40,181 nucleotides of DNA, from contig CAIYRB010000131.1 in assembly GCA_903928445.1 (NCBI GenBank), forward strand, positions 1 to 40,181, given 5' to 3'. Made by a program: the position numbers and the translations under genes. The DNA comes from an uncultured Pseudomonadota bacterium. GTDB taxonomy: Bacteria > Bdellovibrionota_B > Oligoflexia > Oligoflexales > CAIYRB01. Within the stretch, counting starts at the first letter, position 1; each line of letters starts with the position of its first letter. Of the stretch, positions 33,801 through 40,181 are shown in pieces. The notes under the pieces are model-generated. The model saw only the letters and a list, made by a program, of their open reading frames with translations, did no database searches and was not told the DNA's origin.

Positions 33801-34174
33801 TCGCCCGGCCATTGGTCGACCGGCTGCTGCACAAAGGGGATCGCCCGCTCCACCGGACGCTGCACGCAAGCACTGGTCGCTGCCACCGTCGAGGCGCTGA
33901 ACAGCTTCATAAAGTCGCGACGACCAAGCGAAAACTGCGAGGTCGAAGGCGCCCCGGAGAGCACCACCTCGGCCGGGGCGGAGGCTCGTTCAGCCAGGTC
34001 CGGCATGCGCTCTTCGACGCCCTTGTAGTAAGGGCCTGGCACGAAGGCCGCAGGGGCTTCAAAAGGGGCATTGGCTGGCGCGTAGACCTCTTTGCCGCGG
34101 CGCGGATCATCAGCATCCGGCACTGGAGCAAAAGGCGTATCGAGAGTCATTCCCGGCTCACTGGTCGTAGTCAA
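30878..34174 (-). CDS. actB: Alternative complex III iron-sulfur subunit ActB
   Basis: A 1098-residue fusion of a molybdopterin-oxidoreductase-like part and a ferredoxin-like part, at the periplasmic side. A Tat motif (GRRDFMK, Arg 85-86) is followed by TSAC, which is lipobox-like. The first part has a Cys set C133, C136, C140 and C168 for an Fe-S cluster. ActB proteins are known to carry no molybdenum in this part. The second part has ferredoxin-like Cys clusters: RCTGCNACVVAC, CQHCTHAPCEPVC, RCIGTRYCANACPY and KCSFC...CQQTCP. The C-terminus is His- and Glu-rich. The TTG start is decided by AGGAG at 6 nt; no ATG fits as well. 13 nt follow the actA stop. Confidence 0.95.
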   Translation of the reverse strand: MTTTSEPGMTLDTPFAPVPDADDPRRGKEVYAPANAPFEAPAAFVPGPYYKGVEERMPDLAERASAPAEVVLSGAPSTSQFSLGRRDFMKLFSASTVAATSACVQRPVERAIPFVQQPVDQWPGEPVNYATTCGDCAAGCGVMVKTREGRPTKVEGLPEHPVSAGRLCAVGQASLQGLFHPERQSQPLVRFGAKWQETAWTDVYQHLASKITDPSKVAILTNGATGHRHGFFREFLEKIGGSPNHLYTYEANSLAESIAAAHQLAYGVAAIPRAELNQAKLVVGIGADFLDVGTSLIYHTRTYTDGHAFRGDGKGRHVQFESSLSLTGGRADERFTIPPGSETLVTLLLAKALLKNGKSKGSAGARAQISTVLSDKASLLSGGYDRVGITEAAFDQLAADLLEAPALVMAGGSAAFDENATALQLAAVFANELIGAYDTTLQLQKDWATAPVVPGDLARFLTDAKGFEVLFVIDADPLFTLPPAWGVEALLKAIPHVVTLGDFPTETAVLADHKLNTHHWLESWGDEQSIAGLWSVRQPTVRPTTDSRQTEDILMWVAAGLNKPLGYEDYRDYLKKKWAAIRTLIGRNNVPEDLYFDLVLQHGFDGRDSTQTLPSFSSSVAQAFQYKDDSSAGLRLIAPLDFRLRDGRHAHKPVLQETADTMTTITWDTWVALSPATTAKLGLRKFDVVKVEGPGGSFEASVYPLPGLHANAVVVPRGNGHTKESGIVQGGNGINPLVALAKATDAITGAVVTAGQPVKITATGRVFPLAQLQKHNDIANRKDIIKTVALATAVANTGKTQDLDDVPDLYPALPKKEHRWGMSIDLSRCTGCNACVVACFTENNIPQVGREQVMLGRQMHWIQIDRYFSGAVEAPEVTLQPMLCQHCTHAPCEPVCPVFATTHDPEGVNTMTYNRCIGTRYCANACPYKVRRFNWWTHRWNQLGARLQDRNPRALNPDVTVRTRGVMEKCSFCYQRVRDGRHKEKINKIPVGQPGNIVKTACQQTCPADAITFGNLLDTASPASVLRRDLRAYMALNGEPAEKEYGLKTLPNVSYLAKVVFKTAAGEGEHHGGKVDHDAGGAPHHEGAEHEAAPHEGK

Positions 34175-34187
34175 AGGTCGCTCCTAA

Positions 34188-34736
34188 TCAGTAGTGGCAG
34201 GCAACGCAGTCGATCTTGGCGCCCTTGGTCTTGTGGCAGCCGATGCACCAGCCCATCTGCAACGGGGCGACCTGCGAGACGACATCCATGTCCTGAACCT
34301 TGCCGTGACAACCCTGGCACTCGAGGCCAGCGTTGACGTGGATCTTATGGCTGAAGCGAACGAAGTCGGGCAGGTCGTGCACCTTGATCCATTGAATAGG
34401 ATCGTTATTTTTGTAATGCTCCGCGACCTGTTTGATCAGATTGTGCTCGGGATCGACCAGACGGTGACAACCCATGCAGGTGTTGAGCGGAGGAATACCT
34501 GCCGCCGTCGAACGCCTAGCTGAGGAGTGGCAGTATTGACAGGGAATCTCCTTCTCGCCAGCGTGCAGCTTGTGGCTGAAGGGGATCGGCTGCTTGGGCT
34601 GATACCCGACGTTATCCACTGTGTCGCCAGGAGTGTACATCCACCAGGCTTGCGCTGGTTGGGATACGGCGAGGCTCAGCAGGGACAGGAGGAACACCAA
34701 CATAGGGACGAGGCTACGGCTAATAGCGGGTCGCAA
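34188..34736 (-). CDS. actA: Alternative complex III penta-heme cytochrome c ActA
   Basis: A 182-residue periplasmic multiheme cytochrome. After a signal sequence ending in PAQAWW there are five CxxCH heme motifs (CQYCH, CMGCH, CQGCH, CIGCH, CVACH), the number expected of ActA. The start is a TTG at 34734-34736 placed 6 nt after AGGAGG (34743-34748); the frame is open to 34862 but without a better site. First gene of actABCDEF, divergent from uvrB with about 220 nt between. Confidence 0.93.
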   Translation of the reverse strand: MRPAISRSLVPMLVFLLSLLSLAVSQPAQAWWMYTPGDTVDNVGYQPKQPIPFSHKLHAGEKEIPCQYCHSSARRSTAAGIPPLNTCMGCHRLVDPEHNLIKQVAEHYKNNDPIQWIKVHDLPDFVRFSHKIHVNAGLECQGCHGKVQDMDVVSQVAPLQMGWCIGCHKTKGAKIDCVACHY

Positions 34737-34955
34737 CAACAGCCTCCTTCGAGGGACGCAGAATGAGAGTTCGCGCGCGAGATAAATACGCTGGGCATCT
34801 TGCACGCCAATTGCGAATGAGCCCTTAAGTGGTAGCATAAATTTTTCGAAGGTCCAACACATTGTGAGCTGGTAGTAAGAAAGAAGATCGACGTGATGCC
34901 GGGAACTTATTCCTCGATGCTAGAACGCGAGCGAGGATGACGAGGAAACCATCGC
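34737..34955. promoter_or_regulatory. Divergent promoter region of the ACIII operon and uvrB
   Basis: This spacer must hold both promoters. I see AT-rich sequence around 34838-34852 but no pair of boxes that I trust, and no LexA-type palindrome (CTG-N10-CAG) that would put uvrB under SOS control. Confidence 0.4.
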
Positions 34956-37025
34956 ATGAGCGACAGCAAGCCATTTAAATTAGCCACCCCCTACGCCCCC
35001 CAAGGCGACCAGCCGGCGGCCATCAGCCAGATCTGTGCCGACTTCAATGCCGGGGCGCGCCACCACGTGCTGATGGGCGTGACGGGTTCGGGCAAGACCT
35101 TCACCATGGCCAATATCATCAAGGAACTGAACTGCCCGGCCCTGATCATCGCCCCGAACAAGACCCTCGCCGCCCAGCTCTTTGCCGAGATGCGCGAGCT
35201 CTTTCCCGACAATGCCGTCGAGTTTTTCATCAGCTACTACGACTACTTCCAGCCGGAGGCCTACGTGCCCTCCAGCGATACCTATATCGCCAAGGACTCG
35301 GCGATCAACGACGATATCGACAAGATGCGGCATGCGGCGACGCGCTCCTTGTTCGAACGCCGTGACACCATCATCGTCGCCAGCGTCAGCTGCATCTACG
35401 GTCTGGGCTCGCCGCAGGCCTACTCGCAGTTGACCGTCCCGCTCAAGGTCGGGCAGGAGCTAAGCCGCGATCAGCTGCTGCGTTCCCTGATCGATATCCA
35501 GTATGCGCGCAACGACGTCAGTCTGACCCGGGGCCACTTTCGCGTCCGTGGCGACAGCGTCGACATCCTGCCGGCCCATCAGCGCGACGAAGCCGTGCGC
35601 GTCGAGTTCTTCGGCGATGAGATCGAGCAGCTACAGACCATCGATGTGCTGACGGGCAAAGTCATCCAGAGCGTGGCGGAGCTGACGGTCTACCCGAGCA
35701 GCCACTATGTGACGGATCGGCGCGACATGGGGCAGATGATCCGCGAGATTCTCAAAGACCTCGGCGTTCGCCTGCGCGAACTCAAAGCGCAACAAAAACT
35801 CGTCGAGTATCAACGCCTGGAACAGCGCACCATGCATGACGTTGAGACCTTAGAGCACCTGGGATTTTGCCCCGGCATCGAGAACTACTCGCGCTACCTC
35901 ACCGGGGTCGGCCCAGGCCAGCCGCCACCGACCTTACTTGACTACTTTCCCAAGGACTTCATCACCATCATCGATGAAAGCCATATCACCAATCCGCAGA
36001 TCAACGGCATGTTTCGCGGCGACCGCGCCCGCAAACAAGTCCTGGTTGACTATGGCTTTCGCCTGCCGTCGGCGCTGGATAACCGGCCGCTCAATTTTGA
36101 CGAATTCCTCGCCCGCACCGGTCGGATCCTGCATGTGTCGGCCACACCTGGCCCCTATGAATTGCAAAGCTCTGGCGGCAGAGTCAGCGAGCAGGTGATC
36201 CGACCGACGGGTCTGATCGATCCAAAAATCGAAATCAAACCAGCGAAAAACCAGGTCGACGATCTCTACGGCGAGATCGTCACCGCGGTCTTGGCCAAGG
36301 GCCGAGTGTTGATCACGACCCTGACTAAACGCATGGCCGAGGACCTGGCGACTCACTACAAAGACATGGGAGTCAAGGTCCGCTACCTGCATGCCGACAT
36401 CGAAAGCCTGGAGCGGGTCGAGCTGCTGCGCGACTTGCGCAAGGGCGTGTTTGACGTGCTGATCGGCATCAATCTCCTCAGGGAGGGCTTGGACCTACCA
36501 GAAGTTCGCCTCGTCGCCGTCATGGATGCCGACAAAGAGGGCTTTTTACGCTCGCGCTCGTCGCTGATTCAGGTCGTCGGTCGGGCCGCGCGAAATGTCG
36601 ATGGCCGCGTCATCTTCTACGCCGACCGCATGACCGCGTCGATGCAGGCTTGCATCGATGAAACCGAGCGCCGCCGCACCATTCAAATCGCCTACAACAC
36701 CGAACACGGAATCGAACCGAAGTCGATCATCAAAGCCCTGCCGGTGGACCTGCGCAAACTCTACGGCCTCGACACCGAAGAGGAAGCATCCACTGCTACG
36801 GGCACGCAGGTAGACCTCAAAGAATTAGGTGTCAAAAGCGTTGCCGAGCTCGAGGCCCTGATCAAGAAAAAGCAAAAGGACATGAAGAAATACGCCGCCG
36901 ATCTGGAATTCGAACGCGCTGCCGACCTACGCGACGAGGTCACCAAGCTGCGCGAGGCGATGCTAGCACTAGCTGGCGACAGCGATGCCTTAGCCGGCAG
37001 CGGCACGGTGGATGGCAAAGGATGA
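34956..37025 (+). CDS. uvrB: Excinuclease ABC subunit B
   Basis: Damage-verifying helicase-like subunit of nucleotide excision repair. The 689-residue protein has Walker A GVTGSGKTFTMANII (about 41-55), the beta-hairpin region YYDYFQPEAYVP that clamps DNA, IDESH, the helicase motif LLREGLDLPEV and QVVGRAARN, and the C-terminal UVR motif (DLEFERAADLRDEV) that binds UvrC. GAGGA lies 9 nt before the ATG. Its last 14 nt overlap uvrC, so both are made together. Confidence 0.97.
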   Translation: MSDSKPFKLATPYAPQGDQPAAISQICADFNAGARHHVLMGVTGSGKTFTMANIIKELNCPALIIAPNKTLAAQLFAEMRELFPDNAVEFFISYYDYFQPEAYVPSSDTYIAKDSAINDDIDKMRHAATRSLFERRDTIIVASVSCIYGLGSPQAYSQLTVPLKVGQELSRDQLLRSLIDIQYARNDVSLTRGHFRVRGDSVDILPAHQRDEAVRVEFFGDEIEQLQTIDVLTGKVIQSVAELTVYPSSHYVTDRRDMGQMIREILKDLGVRLRELKAQQKLVEYQRLEQRTMHDVETLEHLGFCPGIENYSRYLTGVGPGQPPPTLLDYFPKDFITIIDESHITNPQINGMFRGDRARKQVLVDYGFRLPSALDNRPLNFDEFLARTGRILHVSATPGPYELQSSGGRVSEQVIRPTGLIDPKIEIKPAKNQVDDLYGEIVTAVLAKGRVLITTLTKRMAEDLATHYKDMGVKVRYLHADIESLERVELLRDLRKGVFDVLIGINLLREGLDLPEVRLVAVMDADKEGFLRSRSSLIQVVGRAARNVDGRVIFYADRMTASMQACIDETERRRTIQIAYNTEHGIEPKSIIKALPVDLRKLYGLDTEEEASTATGTQVDLKELGVKSVAELEALIKKKQKDMKKYAADLEFERAADLRDEVTKLREAMLALAGDSDALAGSGTVDGKG

Positions 37026-38907
37026 GGTCAGTGTGCGCGAGCAGTTAAGCCCGTTCCTCCGCGAAAAACTCCGCGGCCTACCCAAAGAGCCCGGCTGCTA
37101 CCTGATGAAAAACAGCGGCGGCCGGGTGATCTACGTCGGCAAGGCCAAGGTGCTGCGCAGCCGCGTCGCCCACTACTTCGTGCCGCCGCAACAGCTCGAC
37201 CGCAAGACGCACGCCCTGGCTAACGAGATCGCCGATTTTGAGGTCCTGATTACGGCGACCGACCTCGAAGCGCTGCTACTCGAACGCACGCTGATCAAAC
37301 ACCACAAGCCGCACTACAATATCTTGCTGCGTGACGACAAAGAATACCCCTATCTACGCGCCAATTTTAACGAGCCCTGGCCGCGTCTGGAGCGCGTGCG
37401 CAAACGCCGCGACGACGGTGCCAAATACCTCGGCCCCTTCGGTAGCCCGGGTCAACTCAAGATCCTGATGGCGGCGGCGATGAAGATCTTCCCGCTCATC
37501 CGCTGCTCGCGCTTTGAATTCGCTAACGCCAGGCGTCCCTGCAATTACTACCATATGAAGCTGTGCCTCGGCCCTTGCACCCTACCCGTCGACGCCGAGG
37601 TTTACCGCGCCATGGTGCAAAGTGCGATGGACTTCATCGCGGGGAAAAACCTTGAGGTCCTGCGGCAAATCAAAGCGCAGATGGCGGCGGCCGCTGCGGC
37701 CGAAGACTACGAACGCGCCGCGTTATACCGCGACCAAATCAAAGCCTTTGCGCAAGTGACCGAAAAGCAAACGGTGGTAACCCACGACGTCGCCGATGCT
37801 GATGTCTTAGGCCTCAGTGCCAACGCGGTGAAATCGTCATTCCACGTCTTGATCATCCGTGACAGTCGGTTGATCGGCGGCGAAAGCTACGTCCTACGCT
37901 CACCGGTCGACACCGAGCAAGAGGCGATGACGGAGTTTTTGCTCCAGTATTACGACGGCCGTAGCCTCCCGGCCGAGGTCATCGTACCGTACGCGCTGGA
38001 CGATCTGGACACCGTGCGCACCGCCTTACTGAGTGGCCATCCCGAGGTCAACAAACTCATCTTACAAGCCCCGCAGCGCGGCACTCGCGTCGATTTGGTG
38101 GCTATGGCGCAAAAGAACGCTGAGTACCGCCTAAGCGAGATCGACAAACAAGCGGAAAAGCAAGTCATCGAACTGCAGATCCTCCAGGAGCGCCTCAAAT
38201 TGCGCCGCCTGCCGCAGCGCATGGAATGCATCGACATCTCGAATATTCAAGGCACGGCGATCGTGGCCAGCGACGTCTGTTTTGTCGGCGGCAAGCCCGC
38301 CAAGGAACTCTACCGCCACTATGTCATCACCGAAGTCGTCGGCGCCCCTGACGATTTCGCCAGCATTCGCGAAGTCGTCAGGCGCCGCTTAGAGCGTGGC
38401 CTTCGCGATCAAGACCTACCGGACCTGCTGATTATCGATGGTGGAAAAGGCCAGCTGTCAGCAGCCGAGGGCGTGCTCGCCACCTTCCCAGCCCTCGATA
38501 TGGAGCTCATCTCCCTGGCCAAAAGCCGCGCCGATCAGTCCGAGCGCCGTCGCAGCTTCATCGCTCGTGGCGAGCAGGAGCGCAGCTTCGAACGCGTCTT
38601 CTTCCCAGACCGCGCCGCGCCCCTGCCGCTCAGCCCCGGCACGCCTGAATACCGCCTGATGACCCAAATCCGCGACGAGGCGCATCGCTTCGCCATCACC
38701 CACCACCGCAAACGTCGCGGCAAGCTCTCGCATCAATCCGATCTCGAAGCAATCCCCGGTATCGGACCAAAGCTGCGCCGGGTGTTGCTGGAGACCTTCG
38801 GCGGTCTCGATGGACTAAACCGAGCCACCCTCACCGAACTCAAAGCCATCAAAGGCCTCCGCGAAAGCAGTGCGGTGGCGTTGTTTAGTCACCTGCGCGA
38901 AAAATAG
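37012..38907 (+). CDS. uvrC: Excinuclease ABC subunit C
   Basis: Dual-incision nuclease of nucleotide excision repair. The 631-residue protein has the GIY-YIG domain at the N-terminus (GCYLMKNSGGRVIYVGKAK, about 27-45) for the 3' cut, a UVR motif (AEDYERAALYRDQI), the RNase H-like UvrC domain (ECIDISNIQGT, LLIIDGGKGQL) for the 5' cut, and a helix-hairpin-helix pair at the end (AIPGIGPKLRRVLL, AIKGLRES). The start lies inside the end of uvrB. The stop TAG shares its G with the repeat GGGGTCAGTCACTTC. Confidence 0.97.
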   Translation: MAKDEVSVREQLSPFLREKLRGLPKEPGCYLMKNSGGRVIYVGKAKVLRSRVAHYFVPPQQLDRKTHALANEIADFEVLITATDLEALLLERTLIKHHKPHYNILLRDDKEYPYLRANFNEPWPRLERVRKRRDDGAKYLGPFGSPGQLKILMAAAMKIFPLIRCSRFEFANARRPCNYYHMKLCLGPCTLPVDAEVYRAMVQSAMDFIAGKNLEVLRQIKAQMAAAAAAEDYERAALYRDQIKAFAQVTEKQTVVTHDVADADVLGLSANAVKSSFHVLIIRDSRLIGGESYVLRSPVDTEQEAMTEFLLQYYDGRSLPAEVIVPYALDDLDTVRTALLSGHPEVNKLILQAPQRGTRVDLVAMAQKNAEYRLSEIDKQAEKQVIELQILQERLKLRRLPQRMECIDISNIQGTAIVASDVCFVGGKPAKELYRHYVITEVVGAPDDFASIREVVRRRLERGLRDQDLPDLLIIDGGKGQLSAAEGVLATFPALDMELISLAKSRADQSERRRSFIARGEQERSFERVFFPDRAAPLPLSPGTPEYRLMTQIRDEAHRFAITHHRKRRGKLSHQSDLEAIPGIGPKLRRVLLETFGGLDGLNRATLTELKAIKGLRESSAVALFSHLREK

Positions 38908-38921
38908 GGGTCAGTCACTTC
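38907..38921 (+). repeat. Dispersed 15-bp repeat after uvrC
   Basis: GGGGTCAGTCACTTC, identical to the reverse complement of the cores at 5841-5855 and 5875-5889 behind der. Begins with the last base of the uvrC stop codon. Confidence 0.75.
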
Positions 38922-38948
38922 CGCTAACCCCTTGCCAGGATTGGCGGC

Positions 38949-39104
38949 CTAGTGGGCTTTCGCGGCAAGCGCCTGATCGATGGCCTTAATCAGCTCGCCG
39001 TCGCTCGGTGTCACCTGAGAGGAATAACGACCGACCACCTGTCCGTGCCGATCGACGAGGAACTTCTCGAAGTTCCATTGCACATCCCCGGCCTTGGACG
39101 CATG
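38949..39104 (-). pseudogene. 3' remnant of a glutathione peroxidase gene
   Basis: The last 50 or so codons match the C-terminus of GPx/BtuE-type peroxidases: QWNFEKFLVDRHGQVVGRY, then TPSDGELIKAIDQAL. The region with the active-site Cys, Gln and most of the fold is missing. The frame continues to an ATG at 39221, but that part shows no peroxidase character and no good ribosome site. A truncated, non-functional relic is the simplest reading. Confidence 0.72.
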
Positions 39105-39423
39105 CGTCACAAGGTAATGATCCACCGTCAGGATCGACATGATTTTCATTGTGATTCTCACTTTGTTTGACTGGGTGGTACCAAGGGCTTCTGCAGCAAA
39201 GCCACGATAATATCCTAACATTCAGTAATCAATCGCTAATTCGTGCATCAGAGCCAGTTGTTCAGCGAGTAAAAAAGCGAGCTGTTACCCGTTTGTCGCA
39301 GACAACATGCCGTAATCCTGCAATTTTTGAAATCTGCTCAAGCTCAGCCCAAGAGGATCCGATACCGATTCATACAAGCGAGACAAATGGCCCACAAGTT
39401 GCCACTACAATGAGGATAAACCC
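39105..39423. other. Spacer between GPx remnant and lipoprotein gene
   Basis: About 320 nt with open but unconvincing frames. It should hold the promoter of the lipoprotein gene; no clear boxes or hairpins are visible to me. Confidence 0.4.
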
Positions 39424-40181
39424 GTGAAAAAAAGCAATCATTCAAAACGTTCGCCGCAAATAAGGTCCCTCGTGGCTGCCGCCGCAGTCGGATTGTGGTC
39501 GTGCAGCGCAGATCACAGTCAAAGCCACGTTGGAGCATCCTCACAGGTGCCCCAGGACAACCAGTCCGCCCAAGCGCCGGAGGTTGCCGCAGACGGATTT
39601 GGACTGACATCAGCTGCGACGATCCATGTCATCGAACACAATATCAGGCTTTACACCGAAAGCAGCTCGGATCAGAGCTGTACCAAATGGGATCTGCTTA
39701 TTTCAGCTCCCTCCCTCTCTCTGATTCACGGTTTATCACTCGAATCTCGAGATCATGACTCTGCTACCATCGACAAGCATACGGTCCACCTCGTGTCGAC
39801 GACACACGGTGGCTTCGACGGTGTTTTGATGCGCGCCCGGGATGGCGAGCAGCTCACCATTACGGGAAGCGCGAAGGGATGTAGTTCGCAGCTATTAAAG
39901 TCGATCAACGTCACCGTGCCTGTTAAGCGCATGTTCGAGCAAAAACGAGTAGCGCAGGTGCTGGAAGACCGAGGCAGAGGTCACTATGACACCTGGCTTG
40001 GTTTGTTGCTGCACATAGGCGAAGGTTTTGGAGTCGATATTCCGGCTCCAGCGCCGGCACCTGCGCCGGCTCCTGCGCCGGCACCTGCACCTGCACCTGC
40101 ACCTGCACCTGCACCTGCACCTGCACCTGCACCTGCACCTGCACCTGCACCTGCACCTGCACCTGCACCTGCACCTGCACC
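39424..40181 (+). CDS. Lipoprotein with Ala-Pro repeat stalk, cut by the window edge
   Basis: A GTG with GAGGA 7 nt upstream opens a frame that stays open to the window end (252 codons). A signal peptide ends in the lipobox LWSC (Cys27). A globular part of about 170 residues follows, with two further Cys (QSCTKW, KGCSSQ), which may pair. From about residue 207 the sequence becomes pure Ala-Pro dipeptides coded by GCACCT hexamers, running off the edge. The mature domain is not recognised. A membrane-anchored protein with a rigid Ala-Pro spacer reaching through the periplasm is a likely layout. The antisense frame in the same place (Val-Gln repeats) is an artefact. Confidence 0.75.
   Translation, partial: MKKSNHSKRSPQIRSLVAAAAVGLWSCSADHSQSHVGASSQVPQDNQSAQAPEVAADGFGLTSAATIHVIEHNIRLYTESSSDQSCTKWDLLISAPSLSLIHGLSLESRDHDSATIDKHTVHLVSTTHGGFDGVLMRARDGEQLTITGSAKGCSSQLLKSINVTVPVKRMFEQKRVAQVLEDRGRGHYDTWLGLLLHIGEGFGVDIPAPAPAPAPAPAPAPAPAPAPAPAPAPAPAPAPAPAPAPAPAPAPA
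40045..40181 (+). repeat. Hexanucleotide repeat (GCACCT)n coding for Ala-Pro
   Basis: From 40081 to the last base of the window GCACCT is repeated without interruption, about 17 units. Variant units (GCGCCG, GCTCCA and so on) precede it from 40045. Copy-number change would lengthen the stalk in steps of two residues and keep the frame. The window stops inside it. Confidence 0.95.

Noticed and set aside
30890-34336. Long plus-strand frames (over 300 codons) across actB, and 29969-30769 across actC
   Set aside because: Mirror frames caused by high GC at third codon positions of the ACIII genes. Their Arg/His/Gly-rich products lack motifs and ribosome sites.
34863-34955. SOS (LexA) box before uvrB
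   Set aside because: No CTG-N10-CAG-type or other clear palindrome is found in the spacer.
39923-40180. Minus-strand Val-Gln repeat protein
   Set aside because: It is the complement of the GCACCT array. The plus-strand frame has a ribosome site, signal peptide and lipobox.

Overview
The window looks like chromosomal DNA of an aerobic, GC-rich Gram-negative bacterium. The supporting signs are several lipobox lipoproteins, a complete alternative complex III (ACIII) respiratory locus, two 7TMR-DISM-type sensors, a PilZ protein and an endolytic transglycosylase. The mix (7TM cyclase and 7TM kinase, ACIII, HPPD, MiaE, many Ala/Pro-rich lipoproteins) fits the former Deltaproteobacteria, most likely Bdellovibrionota/Oligoflexia. 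That placement is inference; no rRNA or other strong phylogenetic marker was examined.

Layout. 1-5.9 kb: 3' tip of a plus-strand gene, a membrane class III nucleotide cyclase, a zinc-free MDR oxidoreductase, two lipoproteins of unknown role, then a decayed gene end with a tandem repeat. 5.9-9.9 kb: minus-strand RNA/ribosome cluster mnmA-rnc-der behind a recognisable promoter, plus a DUF2007-like small protein. 10.2-11.8 kb: mltG and a PilZ protein. 11.8-16.3 kb: hpd coupled to a membrane-anchored unknown, a small unknown protein, and miaE-hflX. 16.4-20.1 kb: secreted M14-type carboxypeptidase, a small unknown and a 7TM histidine kinase.

20.2-27.1 kb is an accessory stretch with no core gene: a DUF4143 AAA ATPase, two self-inhibited Fic AMP-transferases, a 5'-truncated PI-PLC fragment touching one Fic gene, and an orphan two-domain ArsA ATPase. 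It carries direct repeats and a perfect 13-bp-arm palindrome upstream of one Fic gene.

27.1-34.7 kb is the ACIII operon actABCDEF (minus strand), tightly coupled and closed by a rho-independent terminator. Divergent from it, 34.9-38.9 kb holds overlapping uvrB-uvrC. The right end has a glutathione peroxidase remnant and a lipoprotein gene that leaves the window inside a long GCACCT hexamer repeat coding for Ala-Pro.

Themes worth a second look: three gene remnants that keep only their 3' ends; a 15-bp repeat (GGGGTCAGTCACTTC) placed just after the stop codons of both der and uvrC in the same orientation; a 116-nt mnmA/rnc coding overlap; and the Fic palindrome. I found no CRISPR array, rRNA, tRNA, integrase or intact insertion sequence.
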